Shown here piece by piece: positions 1 through 12,430 of a stretch of 64,000 nt of DNA. The translations under genes and the position numbers were made by a program. A model generated the notes under the pieces. The model ran no database searches, was not told the origin of the DNA, and saw only the letters and a program-made list of their open reading frames with translations. Within the stretch, counting starts at the first letter, position 1. Each line of letters opens with the position of its first letter. This DNA comes from Vanessa cardui (Eukaryota; Arthropoda; Insecta; Lepidoptera; Nymphalidae): contig NC_061130.1 of the NCBI RefSeq assembly GCF_905220365.1, positions 11,043,501 to 11,107,500 on the forward strand, given 5' to 3'.

Positions 1-240
1 TTTTGACGGCATACCTCGGATAGTTGCTTTATTGAGTCGCCCCTTCGTAAACATATACCATTGTATATAGTTGTTATATTATAGGTAAGCATTCTGGGTT
101 ATTTATTTACTTTGTAAACATCTAATATTTTGATATTCTGCCTGTTGCTCTTTCACAACAAAATCTTTGAACCTAATATGATGTACTGTACTTTACTTCA
201 TACTTGAAGGTCCTACCTTATATTATTTGAAGGTCTTGAA

Positions 241-480
241 GGTCCTACCTTATTATGCGGTTCTACCATTTATTAAATGTTTTACCGTCAAACAGTAATA
301 CTGATTGAAGCCTGCAATAGTAACGGTATTATTGGTAGGTTATTTATAGTAGTTAGTAGTTAGTGTGTTCCAATTTCGGTTGATCGCTAAGCTAGCGTTA
401 CAGGCACAAGGGACAAAGCATTTTAGTACCATACATAGTTGATGGTGAATTGACATTGTAAGAATAGCATGATAAAGAAA
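241..480 (+). repeat. Degenerate interspersed retroposon copy
   Basis: This stretch resembles, with many changes, the better-kept copies at 11595-11775 and 50445-50735. Shared landmarks in order are a 'ctaccg.caaa.agtaat' segment, 'gtgttcc', 'acaggcacaa.gg', and 'gttgatgg.gaattgacatt' near the end. No coding potential remains. It is probably the 3' part of a LINE or a SINE family, but the family name is not certain. Confidence 0.5.
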
Positions 481-512
481 TTAGGTAGCCCATTGCCGTC
501 GTAATACTATTA

Positions 513-600
513 TCAAATCAAATCAAATCGAAATAAACTTTATTCAAGTAGGCTTTTACAAGCACTTTTGAATCGTCATTTTACAACTAAGCGAAGCTAC
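513..600 (-). repeat. Retroposon 3'-tail fragment
   Basis: On the minus strand this is the terminal segment (gattcaaaagtgcttgtaaa, then cctacttgaataaag and an A/T-rich simple tail) that also ends the copies at 10712-10992 and 33696-33972. The tail repeats 'aaatc' several times at 513-530. Only the 3' end is present, as is usual for 5'-truncated retroposons. Confidence 0.6.
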
Positions 601-1020
601 TAAACAAAAGAACAAAAGCCTATTAATATCCCGCTGCTGAATAGGTCGGCGGATACATATGGTAGATGTTCATTAGACTTATACAGGTTTCCTGACGTTA
701 CTCAATAATGCCAAGAATGAATTCAATAAACACGAAATAAGTACAACGGGCACGGGCAACTCCATTTGTATGTATTCTGGTCAAAGGCAAAAGTTGGTAC
801 ACAGCTATGTTCTATATAAATAACTTTTGTTTCTGAGGCAGTTGTCGCCCAGCTTTGCTCGCCCTTTCGGGGTTTGTCGTCGTAGGCGTGGAGCACAAAG
901 TAGCCTATTTTCTCTTTTTGAGTTCAAGCTTGTTTCGTAACTTTCATCAAATTCAGTTCAAAGGTTTGAGCAACAGACAAAAAGGATTACTATAATTGTT
1001 AAGAAGGAGTTTGATTTATT

Positions 1021-1254
1021 TTATCCCGATACTGTATTATAGATTATAGTAGAAGGTTCATCTACCTTTCCAGCGCCGTGTCTACTGCAATTTGTTATAG
1101 TAATACCGGCAATCTGTCGCTCGCCGACGTCATAACTCAAACCGACAATATAACCGATTATGCCTTGTAATGGCGATTTTGTTGGCTTGTTTATTGTTAT
1201 TGAGGTATTTACTAAGTTCTTTTTGAGTTCAATGGATAAGAAGAAGAATAGCAC
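1021..1254 (-). pseudogene. Possible MBF2/REPAT-like secreted protein fragment
   Basis: An open stretch of 77 residues has a hydrophobic start (MLFFFLSIE) and a core reading SYDVGERQIAGITITNCS, then HGAGKVDEPSTIIYNTVSG and a stop. Its order (polar turn, hydrophobic strand, G-A-G, strand, SG) recalls the MBF2/REPAT family of small insect secreted proteins, where an SGGVG motif follows. Here the frame stops right after SG, so the conserved second half is missing. No flanking splice sites or promoter were found. The family assignment is by eye and weak; a chance open frame is the main alternative. Confidence 0.25.
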
Positions 1255-1859
1255 GTAAACAAGAGAAGAAGTATTGTTCGTTTATATTATAAGTCACAGT
1301 TTATTTATAATCACTATAAGTTTATAACAAATGTGAGGTAAGGAATAGGTATATTTCACAAAAAGGACACAATGTTTATTCATAAATTCAGTCAATGGTT
1401 TTCAGCAAACGTAGTCAATAAAATAATTTTAATTGATATAAAGGAAAACTGGTTAGTGCGTAATATGACAATCAGTAAGGAGGTGTTACTCTTTTTTATT
1501 CTCATTTTAAGAACATAATCAATAAGACATGTAGTTCTCGTAGAGCTACTTCATATAAAACAAAAACTAAACGATTCAAATTATTGCGTACCATCTTACT
1601 CATTATTATACAAAATGATATGATGAATGATACACATCTTCTTTAAAACCCGGGCAATCAGAGAAATTGGGGAATGGTACTTTTTAAAAATGTTTTTTTT
1701 ATACATTGAATAAAGGAATTAGAGTTTGAACAAATAGTGTTTACGGTGATAAAGCCTTGGAAAAACTACGGTACTAACTAAGATTTACAATGATCAAGTC
1801 ATTGGTGAAAATCAGTCTTCTTTTTCACATCAAATGTTATAATAATAAATAAATAAATG

Positions 1860-2079
1860 TGCGACAACATCACATACATTACTCTGATCCCAATGTCAGT
1901 AGCTAAAGCACTTGTGTTATGGAAAATTAGAAGCAACGACGGTACCACAAACACCCAGACCCAAGACAACATAGAAAACTAATGATAATCTACATCGACT
2001 CAGCCGGGAATCGAACCCAGGACCTCGGAGTGGCGTAGCCATGAAAACCGGTGTAGACACCACTCGACCACGGAGGTCA
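1860..2079 (-). mobile_element. tRNA-headed SINE (family B, copy 1)
   Basis: Read on the minus strand, the element begins with a tRNA-like head: gacctccgtggtcgagtgg (A-box-like), then ggttcgattcc (B-box-like) about 55 bases on. A body with 'aagtgctttagctac' follows. The copy at 61918-62124 matches over the whole length. The head cannot be a functional tRNA because the cloverleaf is not complete and the body follows directly. Confidence 0.7.
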
Positions 2080-3390
2080 TCAATGTTGAAGTTATGTGAT
2101 TAAATTTCATAAATGCCTTAATTAGAACGAAATGCTACGATACAGCCTACACAATATTTCACTAAAATATATTCATATTGTGAGTTATGCTTGAAATTGC
2201 CACGCGTTACCCATACATCGGGGCCGAGGCCTTATTAAACTTTAAAGGGCCACCCATTATTCATGAGTCTCGCTTGATTCTCCACACGAAATAGTTGCAA
2301 TAAATTGAGAGACTTTATTGGCTATTAAAATAAGTAATGAAAATGTTTCGGGCACCATACAGTTCCATTCGGTAGGATGCGGTTAGTGATTTATAAAATG
2401 TATTTTTTTCATTGTATTTTATTATGACGCTCTTCAAAAAATGTGAAGCTGTCTCTATGAAAATAATTAAATAAAAAAGAAAATATAAAACAATTACAGT
2501 TTATTGGTCCATTGTTGATGTCAAATATATTTTATAAATTACTTTAAAATAAATGGAACATCGTTTCACTGTCACTAAGGATCATTAATACTTAAACTAT
2601 AAATAATTCCGATGAATTCTGATAAAGGAGAAGAAGAATGAAGAGAAAAGATGACTCTCATCATTGGTTTGTTCCTTAAGGTATTTATAGTGTTTGATAA
2701 CAGTGCAAGAAAGAGGACATCGGAGATGTTTTCGGTAAGACCCTTATGTTTATTCATAAAAAAAAGTATAACGCCTTTGATCGTAGGTTTCATTTCTCGC
2801 TTTCATACATTTAAGCGATTTTTTATGCATTACACATATATTTAATACGCGTAATTCTTTTTCTCAAATCACCGATCTTTATGTAACGTATGTAGGAATT
2901 CGCCCGCAATTATTATACATATACTATTTTCATACTTTTTCTGCCATACTCAAATTCAAAACAAAACAGTTTAATACAATTATTATACAATCGCAATACC
3001 AGAAGAGAATCAATACGTTAGTTTATCTGTTTAATTAAAAGAGATAATTAAAAACAAAACTAGTTACAAAGTACTTTACATATTCGTAACTAATTCTTTT
3101 GAAAGGAACGTCCAATTCGCAACGTTATTTTCTACTAAAGCACCGTTGCATTCCTTTGTATTTCCTCTAATGGCTCTCATTTTCTACGGTGTCTGTTTTA
3201 ATTAGTAGAAGGAGCTACTTATCGTTTGTTCAAGCTTAAGTAAGAGCCTGTACGCTGTTGCTTACATTTATAAATATGTTTTATTTAGGAAAACTCCTTT
3301 GTAACTTTGTACATTGTATATATGGGCGCAAGTCGCCATCTATCGATAATGGTTGTCAAATAACGATGTTTATATTTTAAGTTATCGTTT

Positions 3391-3699
3391 CAACAACAAC
3401 AACAACAACAGCCTGTTAATTCCTACTGCTGTGATAAAGGCCTCCTCTCCCTTTGAGGAGAAGGTTTGGAACATATTCCACCACGCTGTTCCAATGCGGG
3501 TTGGTGGAATACACATGTGGCAGAATATCTATGAAATTTGTCACATGCAGGTTTCCTCACGATGTTTTCCTTCACCGCTGAGCACGAGATGAATTATAAA
3601 GACAAATTAAGCACATGAATCAGCGGTGCATGCCTGGGTTTGAACCCGCAATCATCGGTTAAGATGCACGCGTTCTAACCACTGGGCCATCTCGACTCA
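3391..3699 (-). mobile_element. tRNA-headed SINE (family A, Metulj-like), full length
   Basis: Reversed, it reads gagtcgagatggcccagtgg (A box), gcgggttcaaacccagg (B box), a body with 'tcagcggtgaaggaaaacat' and 'cctgcatgtgacaaatttca', and a (gtt)n tail. A perfect 10-bp target-site duplication, gttatcgttt, lies at 3381-3390 and 3700-3709. The same family sits at 17718-18020 in the opposite orientation and, truncated, at 11928-12135. It resembles the Metulj SINEs described in butterflies; the name is from memory. Confidence 0.85.
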
Positions 3700-3999
3700 G
3701 TTATCGTTTATAATAATTATTAGTTATCGTTTATAATTATTATATTTTAATAGATAAATGTCTAAGAAGCGTAAATATGTATTTTAATAGCTATTTGTAA
3801 ACATGATGATGTTATTTTTCAGATTCTAATAATTATAAGGAGATTTGATTGTTTTATTCTTTGGAAGATGTGAGCTCATGTCGCTATTTATCGGCAATGG
3901 TTTTAAAATATTAATGATATTAATTAATAATTATATATTGTTAATTATCATTTATAGATTCTATTTTATTATGTAAATTTCTATAACACTACAATGTAA

Positions 4000-6900
4000 T
4001 AAGTAAAACTAAAATGTGGATTCGTCATGCAGCGCCACCTATAATGTGTCATAACGAACTATGTAATAGAAATGTTGGTTCATATTACTTATTTTAAGTA
4101 ATTCACTTGTAATTGATTAAGAGCTGTATTTAAGAATAAGAATCAAATAAATATTTATTTTTAATATTAAACTAGATTTCAAGAATTAATTTGCAGTAAT
4201 TGCATTAATTTATTACAAAAGTTGTAGTTGTGAATATCCGTTTGATTAATTCTAGAAGAACGCTTTAGAAACGAAGATTGATTTAGCAACGACACATCGC
4301 ATTGACACTTTTTCGAAGAATTTACTTAATTTTATAAAATTGATAATATCATGAAATAAATAATATTTAAATGGTTGCGTTTAATTGCAATGGAAGCTGA
4401 CAACCCAACTATATCTCCGACATATACATATGTATTCAATTGTGATTTCATTAACAGAGAGTATCAATCGTAAATAATATAATTAAATTTAAAAATGGTT
4501 CTTGACTTTCGGTTACTTTAATACTTGAATCTGAATAATCTATACCGTTCAGGAATCACTTAAAAACAAAAAAATCAATAAAAAATGATTCAGTCGTTTA
4601 GGTGTGGTCTTGTGTCACAAAAATATGTTAGATTTCTATTATTAAATGGGTATAGATAAAGTATTATATTTTCACTTAATTTCAATCATAGATCAGTGAA
4701 TACTAAACTAAGGTTTTAGGCGAAACTCTCGTGTTTCGCAAAAAATATTTTCAAAATAATATGTAACCTAAGTGCAAAAATGCTCATGTACAATAAAAAT
4801 GATTCCCGAATGTCACATAAACCTCCTTAAAATCGCAATGAAATGACATTACGAGATATAAAACAGAATATTTGCGACGAATAGACTAAACAATATTAAT
4901 ACATCTGCAATATAGACGAAATTTTAATATAGAATAGTATTTATTGGTCTATTCTATTTTGAAATATAATATGGAATCCAAAGATTTTCAACTCAATCAA
5001 GAGCTCAATTAAACACGGCAGCTATTGAACCTTAATCCGTTGACTCCGAGGCATGCATTGAGCATTTCCATCAAATTAAGCAACTATTTATAAAGATTTC
5101 GCTGAGGGTGGTTCTATTCAAGTGAAATTTGACGTGTGAGACCTTTCGAATAAAACGATCCAGCGTCTATTGTGCGGAACAGAGGAACATGTCTACCTCA
5201 TAACCTGCGTCTTATTATTCTTCAAGACATCTTCATTTTGTGATTCTCGTATTTATATAGAGTTGCTCAAAATATATTTATACTTTAATACGATGGTACA
5301 CAGTGGATTATTTACTTAATATTTTATAAAACGTTTTAAATTAATTTAATACAATTATTTATATTTGAATTGTACAATTAGGCTAAACTTCAAGCTAAAT
5401 TCATCTGTTATTAAAGTTAATATTGCAAAAAAATAATAACATACGTTTTGAACTATTTAGGTTTAGGTTTATTGTTAGGTTTAACAATATCCTAAATAGT
5501 TCAAAACAATGCATTATTCAATTAAAAATATATCATAGCAAATACGTAAAAACTATTTCCTGTTTATATTTTTCGTAAAAAATATGTATGTATAGTTCCA
5601 TATAACAAGCGTTTCTTATGCTCAACATACATATCGTTTTTCATATGAAACCCATCACGCGCCGTGTGAATAAAGAATACACATAAAAGGCTCAAACACG
5701 ACCCGCGTCTTATATTTCCAATCTATTTAGGCATCTCATGATACATACGGCAAACCCTCCGCCATCTCAATCACTGAGGTAGAGATGAAAATGGCGGATC
5801 AAAATATACTGGTTGCAGAGGACAATCAAGTCTCGCACGATCGCATTTATAAAGATTCGGAACGCATTCCCCGAATGAATACAATTTGAAGACGAATGCG
5901 TTTCTGTATTCGCAATTTCAATGAACACTTGGGCGCTTGATTCGATCTTATTACGTAATATTTCGTCTGAATGGGTTTAAGGCTTTTGTTTATGAAGTGA
6001 TCGTTCCTCTTTTTGTATTTACTTTTCTATTTTTGCTACGTTTTTTGTTGTAAGCAATACGTTTGATTACTTTGTCTTTATCTTAATTCAAATTAACATT
6101 ATGATTTAATTTTTATATTTATTTTTAAAAGAGACACACTGACATGGTATTTAGATACACAATATGTTACCTTAACTCATGATGTTATTTTATGTACTGG
6201 TTGTCAGCAGCGGCTTTGCTCACGTTTTAGTTTTCAGAAATTAAAATTTTCTATAAAAAATAGTATAATTTGTCCGTTTTCGAAGTTCAAACTTCATATC
6301 ATATGCAAACGCTTCATATCATAATCCAAAAAATTCGGTTTAGCGATAAGGTACACACACAGAGCTACTTTCGTATTCATTATACTATTATTGATAATTA
6401 AGATCATAAATAAGATCATTAAAAAATATAACATTCCCGTGTAAAAATAAAATAATTCGTTACTTATGCTAACGCAGGAATCAGAGTATCGAGAATATAA
6501 TTAAAAGTGTGTGTGAATTATACCGTCAAATAAATTAAAAAAAAGCAACTGACACTCGAAATAGTATATGCTAGAAGAAAAAGAAGTTATGTGTTATGTG
6601 TTTAACACTTGACGTTTTTTGATATTGTCAAACATTTTTTATTGGCAGGCGTTGCGAGAGTTCAATTTTTTTATACTTTTGATTGCGAGGAGTAGCAAGG
6701 ATTTTTATTCATATTAATAAATACCTTATGGAATACTATGTGTAATTTTCAAAATGAAATATTAATTTATTATCATATCATCGGTATATAGAGTCATCTA
6801 ACCGACCACATTACTCAAAATTTATTTTATACATTATACATATCATAACCCCACAACAAATAAGCAAAGGGAATCTCAAAGTTCTATTATACAAAAGCCG

Positions 6901-7540
6901 TGTCTACATTAGCATGGAGTGGATGACATACTCTCATCGGATTAATGTCCATATTAGGCATGCATCAAAGAGCTCCAAACGGCATTGTGGAGTGCCCTCC
7001 TGTGATTTAACTCCGAACAATACGAGCAAATTATTCGCAATCGCTACGTTACCGAGCATCTTGACCTATTTCTATCAGCTTTAAATTAAATTCGGTTATT
7101 ATTATTAAGGCTCATTGAGTTCCGAATATCAACCTTATTGCTTAGTTATAGGAACTAAATTATTTTAATGCGACAGTCATAATTTTTTTCTAGAATAATC
7201 TAGAAAATAGTCTGACTATGAAGTTTTATTGTAATTTGTTTCTAATTAACATATTATATTGGATTAATCATACACAATATATTATGATTGACAATAAAAT
7301 TGGAAGCACATCATTAGAAATGTGTAGTTAGTTTTAAAATGAATATACAATGAATCGGTCTGTAATTTTCTCTTTAAATAAAAAAAGCTATTTTATAAGC
7401 GCGTATTAAAAAGTCATAGAAAATTATCGTAAGACTTTTATACATTTCGTTTAACGATTGTAATTTAATCTTATCATTGAAATAAATGTTTTTAATAAAT
7501 TCATATATTACTTAAGATTATAAGAAGAAGAAGAAGAACA
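4000..7540. other. AT-rich region without recognised gene
   Basis: No open frame with protein-like composition and no splice-flanked exon was recognised. The stretch holds AT-rich unique-looking sequence and one inverted repeat, listed separately at 5445-5507. Confidence 0.5.
5445..5507. repeat. 17-bp perfect inverted repeat
   Basis: gttttgaactatttagg (5445-5461) and its exact reverse complement (5491-5507) flank 29 bases that themselves contain gtttaggtttattgttaggt. It could be a cruciform or the core of a small foldback element. No function is evident. Confidence 0.7.
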
Positions 7541-7562
7541 CATTAATATATAACTTAAGATA

Positions 7563-7640
7563 CTATCCCGTTAGTGTAGTGGTTAGCTTATCTGATTGCA
7601 GATCGCAAGGATCCTGGGTTATCATCGCTTAGTGAGATTA
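7563..7640 (+). repeat. tRNA-like SINE head fragment
   Basis: The stretch 'gttagtgtagtggttagc' looks like a tRNA A-box region and 'atcctgggtt' like a decayed B box. No acceptor-stem pairing or complete cloverleaf is visible, so this is more likely a decayed SINE head than a tRNA gene. Confidence 0.35.
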
Positions 7641-7909
7641 TCATAGTTTTAAACGATGAATTTGAACTCACCTATACCCTGTGGTATTTTTGCTAATTAT
7701 CAATAAGAATGAGCGCTATAGCTATAATTAGTCAAAAGGAATAATAATTTGTACAATATGTTAATAACTTAATCCATTATTAATAATAAATAATATTTAA
7801 TTTAAAATAACTTCAATATGATCGTATGCGCTAAAAGTCCTTTGACAGTAGTATAAAATTCCAAAATGCAAATAAAATCATTAATATTGTTCGAGCTTCG
7901 TTCGTTAAA

Positions 7910-9854
7910 ATGTTGGAATCAAATCCACTGAGGCAAGAAATAGTACACGAATTGGAATTCCTCCGATCGATGGGTACGAAAATATTTCTTTACCCCTTCA
8001 TTGGAAGAAAAATGTTGGAAATGTTTGGATACATCATAACTTATATCCTTGTTCTATGCACAGCGGTTCAACTCGCGCTCACTTTATTTTCATTAAGTAC
8101 CAAAGATTGGCTGGAGATCATTAATGTGGCTCCAAATTTAGGAGTAGTGGTCATGACTGTTATAAAATACACGAAAATTCAAATACATAAAGAACTTTAT
8201 GACGAAATATTCAACCATTTCCGCGATGACATGTGGAATATCGTTGGACAAAATTCGCCTGCACACAAACATATCATTATGAAGTATAAATGGATAACTG
8301 TTATGATCAATCGATTTCTGCTCTATTACTCAATACTTTTGACAATTGTTGTGAACTCTTTTCCGTATCTAGTAATGATGTATGAAAAAAAAGCCAACGG
8401 AGTCACTGATGAATATTTGTATCCTTTTGACGGATGGTATCCATTTGACAAGGTGAAATGGTACACAGGTGCCTATATCTGGGAGAGTTGCATGACGGCA
8501 GTCGTTGTATGCGTGTATGGATTTTCAAATATGATACATGCATCGTACATTATATTTATTTGTATGGAGCTAAGGATACTTGGAAATTGCTTGGAAGAAA
8601 TATTAAGTCCTGAAAATATTACTGAATTATCCGAAGGACGTAACGTTAATCTAATTCATAGCACAGTTACAAGAAAGTTAAAAATAATAATAGCAAAGCA
8701 TGAGTTTTTAGCAAAGTATGTAGAATCCTCTTAGTTTTATAAATTAAATTAAAGTTTTAACTTAAACGACGTCTATAACAGTAACCGTTAACTTTTCCAG
8801 AAGATCGGCTAAGCTCGACGCAGTTTTGGGAGATGCAATGCTTCTAAACTTTTCCCTGGGAGCTATATTCATTTGTTTAACGGCTTTCACATTCATGGTA
8901 CAAAGATTTTAATTATTTACAATGCAATAAAGACAGCATTTGCTTTAAATATCTAGACTTATATCTTTTATTTTAGGTCGTAGATAACTTGTACAAATCT
9001 GTACGGTATTTTTTCATGTTTGCTTCACTACTTGTTGAGATATTTAATCAATGTTTCATTGGCCAAGTTTTGAGTGATCATGTAAGTATAATATTTTAAT
9101 AAAGTTAATATATATCGTATACATCTTTCTAGTGCATAGAAAGCTCCTTTGAAAGCTATATCTTTGACAGAGTAATGATGTACGCTTATTCGGTACCGAA
9201 AGGACAGGTGATCCATCTACTTGTTTGCTGAAATTGACTCTAAGAAATATTAACCTAATTCTAAAAAAAATCTAAATTTTTCATTTCTGGTTCTTCTTTA
9301 CTTGTTTACTGGATCATTCACTTTTTAAACTTGGAACAACTAACTGGTATCCAGTGGGCCTTGCACAAACATCTACTAAAAATTACTATTTAACTAGTTA
9401 TTTGTTATAACCGGGACCAGTTTAAATTATATTTTATACCAAAATATAAACACATCATCCTCAATTCTTTAATTGCAATATAATCACCACCCTTTATTAG
9501 TTCCTATTATTTTAAACAGAGCGAAAACTTAACAAATGCTGTGTATTTTTCCAATTGGCCGAACGCGAGTCCTGAAGCGAAAAAAATCATGCTGATGCTA
9601 ATGATGCGGACTCAGAAGCCTTTCGAATTAACTGGAAATGGATATTTTGTTATGAACATGAACACATTTAGCAGCGTGAGTGATAAATGAAATATTTCTC
9701 AATTTCCTGTAGAATTAAATACATTCCTAGTTATCTCGTTACCTATGATATTAAGTTGTTCTCGTATCGTTAGGTGGAATAACAATTAATTTTGTTTCAG
9801 ATTTGCAGCACATCATATCAATTTTTTAATTTACTCAGGACTGTTTATCTTTAG
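7910..9854 (+). CDS. Odorant receptor (7tm_6 family), five exons, intact
   Basis: Exons 7910-8715, 8801-8897, 8977-9081, 9520-9675 and 9801-9854 join in frame to 405 residues, the usual length for insect odorant receptors. These form ligand-gated cation channels with Orco in sensory neuron dendrites. All introns are GT-AG: the first is phase 2, the rest phase 0. Hydrophobic segments fall near residues 38-62, 75-95, 135-158, 190-225, 283-302 and 312-335. The C-terminus reads ICSTSYQFFNLLRTVYL, matching the typical Ser/Thr-Ser-Tyr-x-Phe-Phe ending. The long first exon followed by short C-terminal exons is typical of the family. The start is the first ATG; a TATA-like tataaa lies at 7852. AATAAA begins one base after the stop (9855). 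No stop or frameshift is seen. The subfamily and ligand cannot be told. Confidence 0.9.
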
Positions 9855-10711
9855 AATAAATTTATTTTTCTTGTATTTTCACTGAATAAAATTTTACGGA
9901 ATTTAAGCACTCGTCAATAATATTCGATTTTTTTAAAATGCAACCATGTCGAGTTGAATATTATATACTTTAATCGTACATTCATTAATAATATTTAAAA
10001 TAAATATAGACAGACACTGATTAACCAAGTATCAGTTATATTCAACATAATATTATCCAAGTTATCAAGAATGCAATAATTTATAGGAAATAAATGAAAT
10101 ATAGACAAATTACATATTACAAATTGAACACTTGAATAGCAAATAATATAACGCAGAAAATTAGAAAAAAAATCTATTATTTTTCTGCGTTCTTAAATAA
10201 GCCAACGCAACAAAAACAAAGTTAAGACTTTTACTTAGTCATGTACCATTTTCCCCGTAATTTTATTTAATATTCGTAAGTATCAGACAACTTTATCCAA
10301 TAATAAAATACATAAAACACATAATGCATTCGACACAACATACAAACACACATACAACCGAGTGCATTCGGAAAGCAAAATCAAATAATATAGAAATATA
10401 AAGAAATTATGATATGCGTATGGTACTAAAACCGAAGAAGCTGAGTCTAACAATGACTTTATTGAAGCCATTTCGCACCAATGCCATAAAGACAAGATGT
10501 CTACATTTATATTACGAGCCTTGAAAACTTATTGAGAGTATATTTCACGTAATCTTTGCTTATAAAGGAAAACTTTTTTATAAATTACTAGCCTTCGTCC
10601 GTGACTTCGCTCTCGTGTTTGAAGGTAAGTAATCTAAAACGATATAAACTAATCTCTATTCCAAAATATTTTTGCTGATTTGAGTAACAAACTTTTACAT
10701 TTATAGGTAAT

Positions 10712-10992
10712 ATAAGGCGTATTACTCGACACAAGATTTTGTAGATGGAATGTAATGGATTTTGCGTGGAATTTATACCTGTTGACTTCCACGCAGGATA
10801 TGTAAATTTTAATAATTGTATTAACTAACATGACTTTGTATTTTTAAATGTTGAAAAAGAGTAACTACTGTGCTTCTTGCCGGTTCTTCTCGGTAGAATC
10901 TACTTTCCGAACCGGTGGTAGCTTCACTTAATTGTTAATTGAAGATTCAAAAGTGTTTGTAAAAGCCCACTTGAATAAAGATTATTTTGATA
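10712..10992 (+). repeat. Common lepidopteran retroposon 3' segment
   Basis: It contains 'gagtaactactgtgcttctt', 'gccggttcttctcggtagaa' and 'acttgaataaag'. A second copy lies at 33696-33972 and a 3'-terminal fragment at 513-600 (minus). No open frame. It is probably the 3' end of a LINE or a SINE that borrowed it. Confidence 0.65.
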
Positions 10993-11594
10993 AGCAGGAA
11001 GAAATAAGCTCCTTTATCTAATCGGTGCATCTGTAAAGGTTAATATCTCTTTACCGATTGAGAGCGAAAGTTCCAATGACTGGATTTTAAATGAAGAATT
11101 TATCACTGTGATACCTGAAAAAGCGAATAAATTGATACAGCATAGACAAGAAGATCCCAGTTTGAAATTTTGTATCTAGGATTTAAACAATAAGTACTTA
11201 TTTTTAAGGTTTTTCAAGTAGCTGGTGTTGGAAATTTGACAGTGACTTGAAAAGTACATCTATGCAATTGATGATGGCATATCCATATAAAATAGAGTTT
11301 TGATGTCATCATATTCCGTATAAGTATGTCAGTTTTAGTGTTAGTGATTGAAAACATTCATTTATCAACACTTTGTCATAATTACTTTCACGTTTGGAAT
11401 TTTATTATCTTAACATGAAGAACTTTCGATAAAATATTTATAATGGATGTTCATAATTTCCTTCCGCTTGTTACCGAAAAAAAATGGTCTGGGTTCAGCC
11501 ATGTTGTTGGATTCCCTTAGAGATATATACTGACTTCTGTTGATGAAGGCGGAAGCTGGATAAAGGAACTCTTTAATGAATATTTAATCACTTT

Positions 11595-11775
11595 GTGGTA
11601 GGGCTTTGTGCTAGCCCGTCTGGGTAGGTACCACCCACTCATCAGTTATTCTACCGCCAAATAACAGTACTCAATATTGTTGTGTTCCGGTTTGAAGGGT
11701 GAGTGAGCCAGTGTAACTACAGGCACAAAGGATATAACATCTTAGTTCCCAAGGTTGGTGGCACATTGACGATGT
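11595..11775 (+). repeat. Interspersed retroposon fragment ('gcccgtctgggtaggta' family)
   Basis: It begins with gcccgtctgggtaggtacc and runs through ctaccgccaaataacagtac to gttcccaaggttggtggcac. It matches 50445-50735 closely and 241-480 distantly. No coding frame. Confidence 0.65.
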
Positions 11776-11823
11776 TCTTAAGCTTGAGCTTAGTTAATTT
11801 ATTAACAAAATAACAATATAATA

Positions 11824-11874
11824 TAATTTAAGTTTTCTTCTAACGTATGGTACGTTAGAAGAAAACTTAAATTA
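11824..11874. repeat. Perfect 24-bp hairpin with 3-base loop
   Basis: Arms at 11824-11847 and 11851-11874 are exact reverse complements with loop tgg. The arm core is agttttcttctaacgta. It lies about 550 bp upstream of the promoter of the sericin-like gene, between two retroposons. It may be a foldback footprint or a small transcribed hairpin; no evidence decides. Confidence 0.75.
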
Positions 11875-11927
11875 ATTAAGAATAAACTAAAATAAACTTA
11901 GATCTAACTCAGAAAATAATAGTACAA

Positions 11928-12135
11928 CAACAACAACAACAGCCTGTAAATTTTCCATTGCTGGGCTAAGGTCTCTTGTCCCTTTGAGGAGGAGGTTTGC
12001 CACATATTCCAACATACAGCATGTACATGCATCCAACGCGGGTTGGTGGAATATACATGTGGCAGAATTGTTATGAAACAAGACACATGCAGGTTTCCTT
12101 CCTCACGATGTTATCCGTTACCGCCGAATACAATT
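11928..12135 (-). mobile_element. tRNA-headed SINE (family A), truncated copy
   Basis: The (gtt)n tail and body, with 'gttggtggaatatacatgtg' on the plus strand, match the 3391-3699 copy. The tRNA-like head is reduced to 'ggccatctc' near 12134. Internal sequence is expanded (catacagcatgtacatgc). Confidence 0.7.
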
Positions 12136-12264
12136 GGCCATCTCTAAAAAATTAAGATATTTTAAGTAATAAAATTGAACTGTAGTGAAAAAACACTAGT
12201 CACCTATTTCCAGGAGAAAGGTTTTCGAAATCATTATAGTTGTCATTAATTTTATCACACTAAG

Positions 12265-12411
12265 CATCACGATTCTTTATTCAAAATTTTACACGTGAAT
12301 AATGAATTTTGAACATTAATAGAAAATACTAATGTTCCTATCACGACATTTTAATGTCCCTTTTATGGTTTTTCCCCTTTATAAACCACTCGGATATCAG
12401 CAAACATCAGT
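12265..12411 (+). promoter_or_regulatory. Core promoter of the sericin-like gene (TATA + initiator)
   Basis: tataaa lies at 12380-12385 and an arthropod initiator TCAGT at 12407-12411. The initiator A at 12409 is 29 bases from the TATA start, the canonical spacing. The predicted leader is about 22 bases to the ATG at 12431. Further up, gcatcacgattctttatt (near 12265) loosely resembles the conserved block upstream of the small secreted genes in the 43-64 kb part; this similarity is weak. Confidence 0.75.
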
Positions 12412-12430
12412 CATTGGGACCCAACCGAAA

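Noticed and set aside
1985..2079. tRNA gene
   Set aside because: A and B boxes are present but the sequence continues into a repeated SINE body and the cloverleaf is not complete; same for 3630-3699, 17718-17790 and 62030-62124.
2575..2845. Overlapping short frames on both strands
   Set aside because: Low-complexity AT-rich DNA, no homology and no splice context.
3353..3592. 79-codon frame
   Set aside because: Lies within a SINE; likewise 11887-12086 and 17845-18101.
12332..12430. Upstream ATG extending the first exon of the sericin-like gene
   Set aside because: It lies upstream of the TATA box and predicted initiator; starting at 12431 gives a clean signal peptide.
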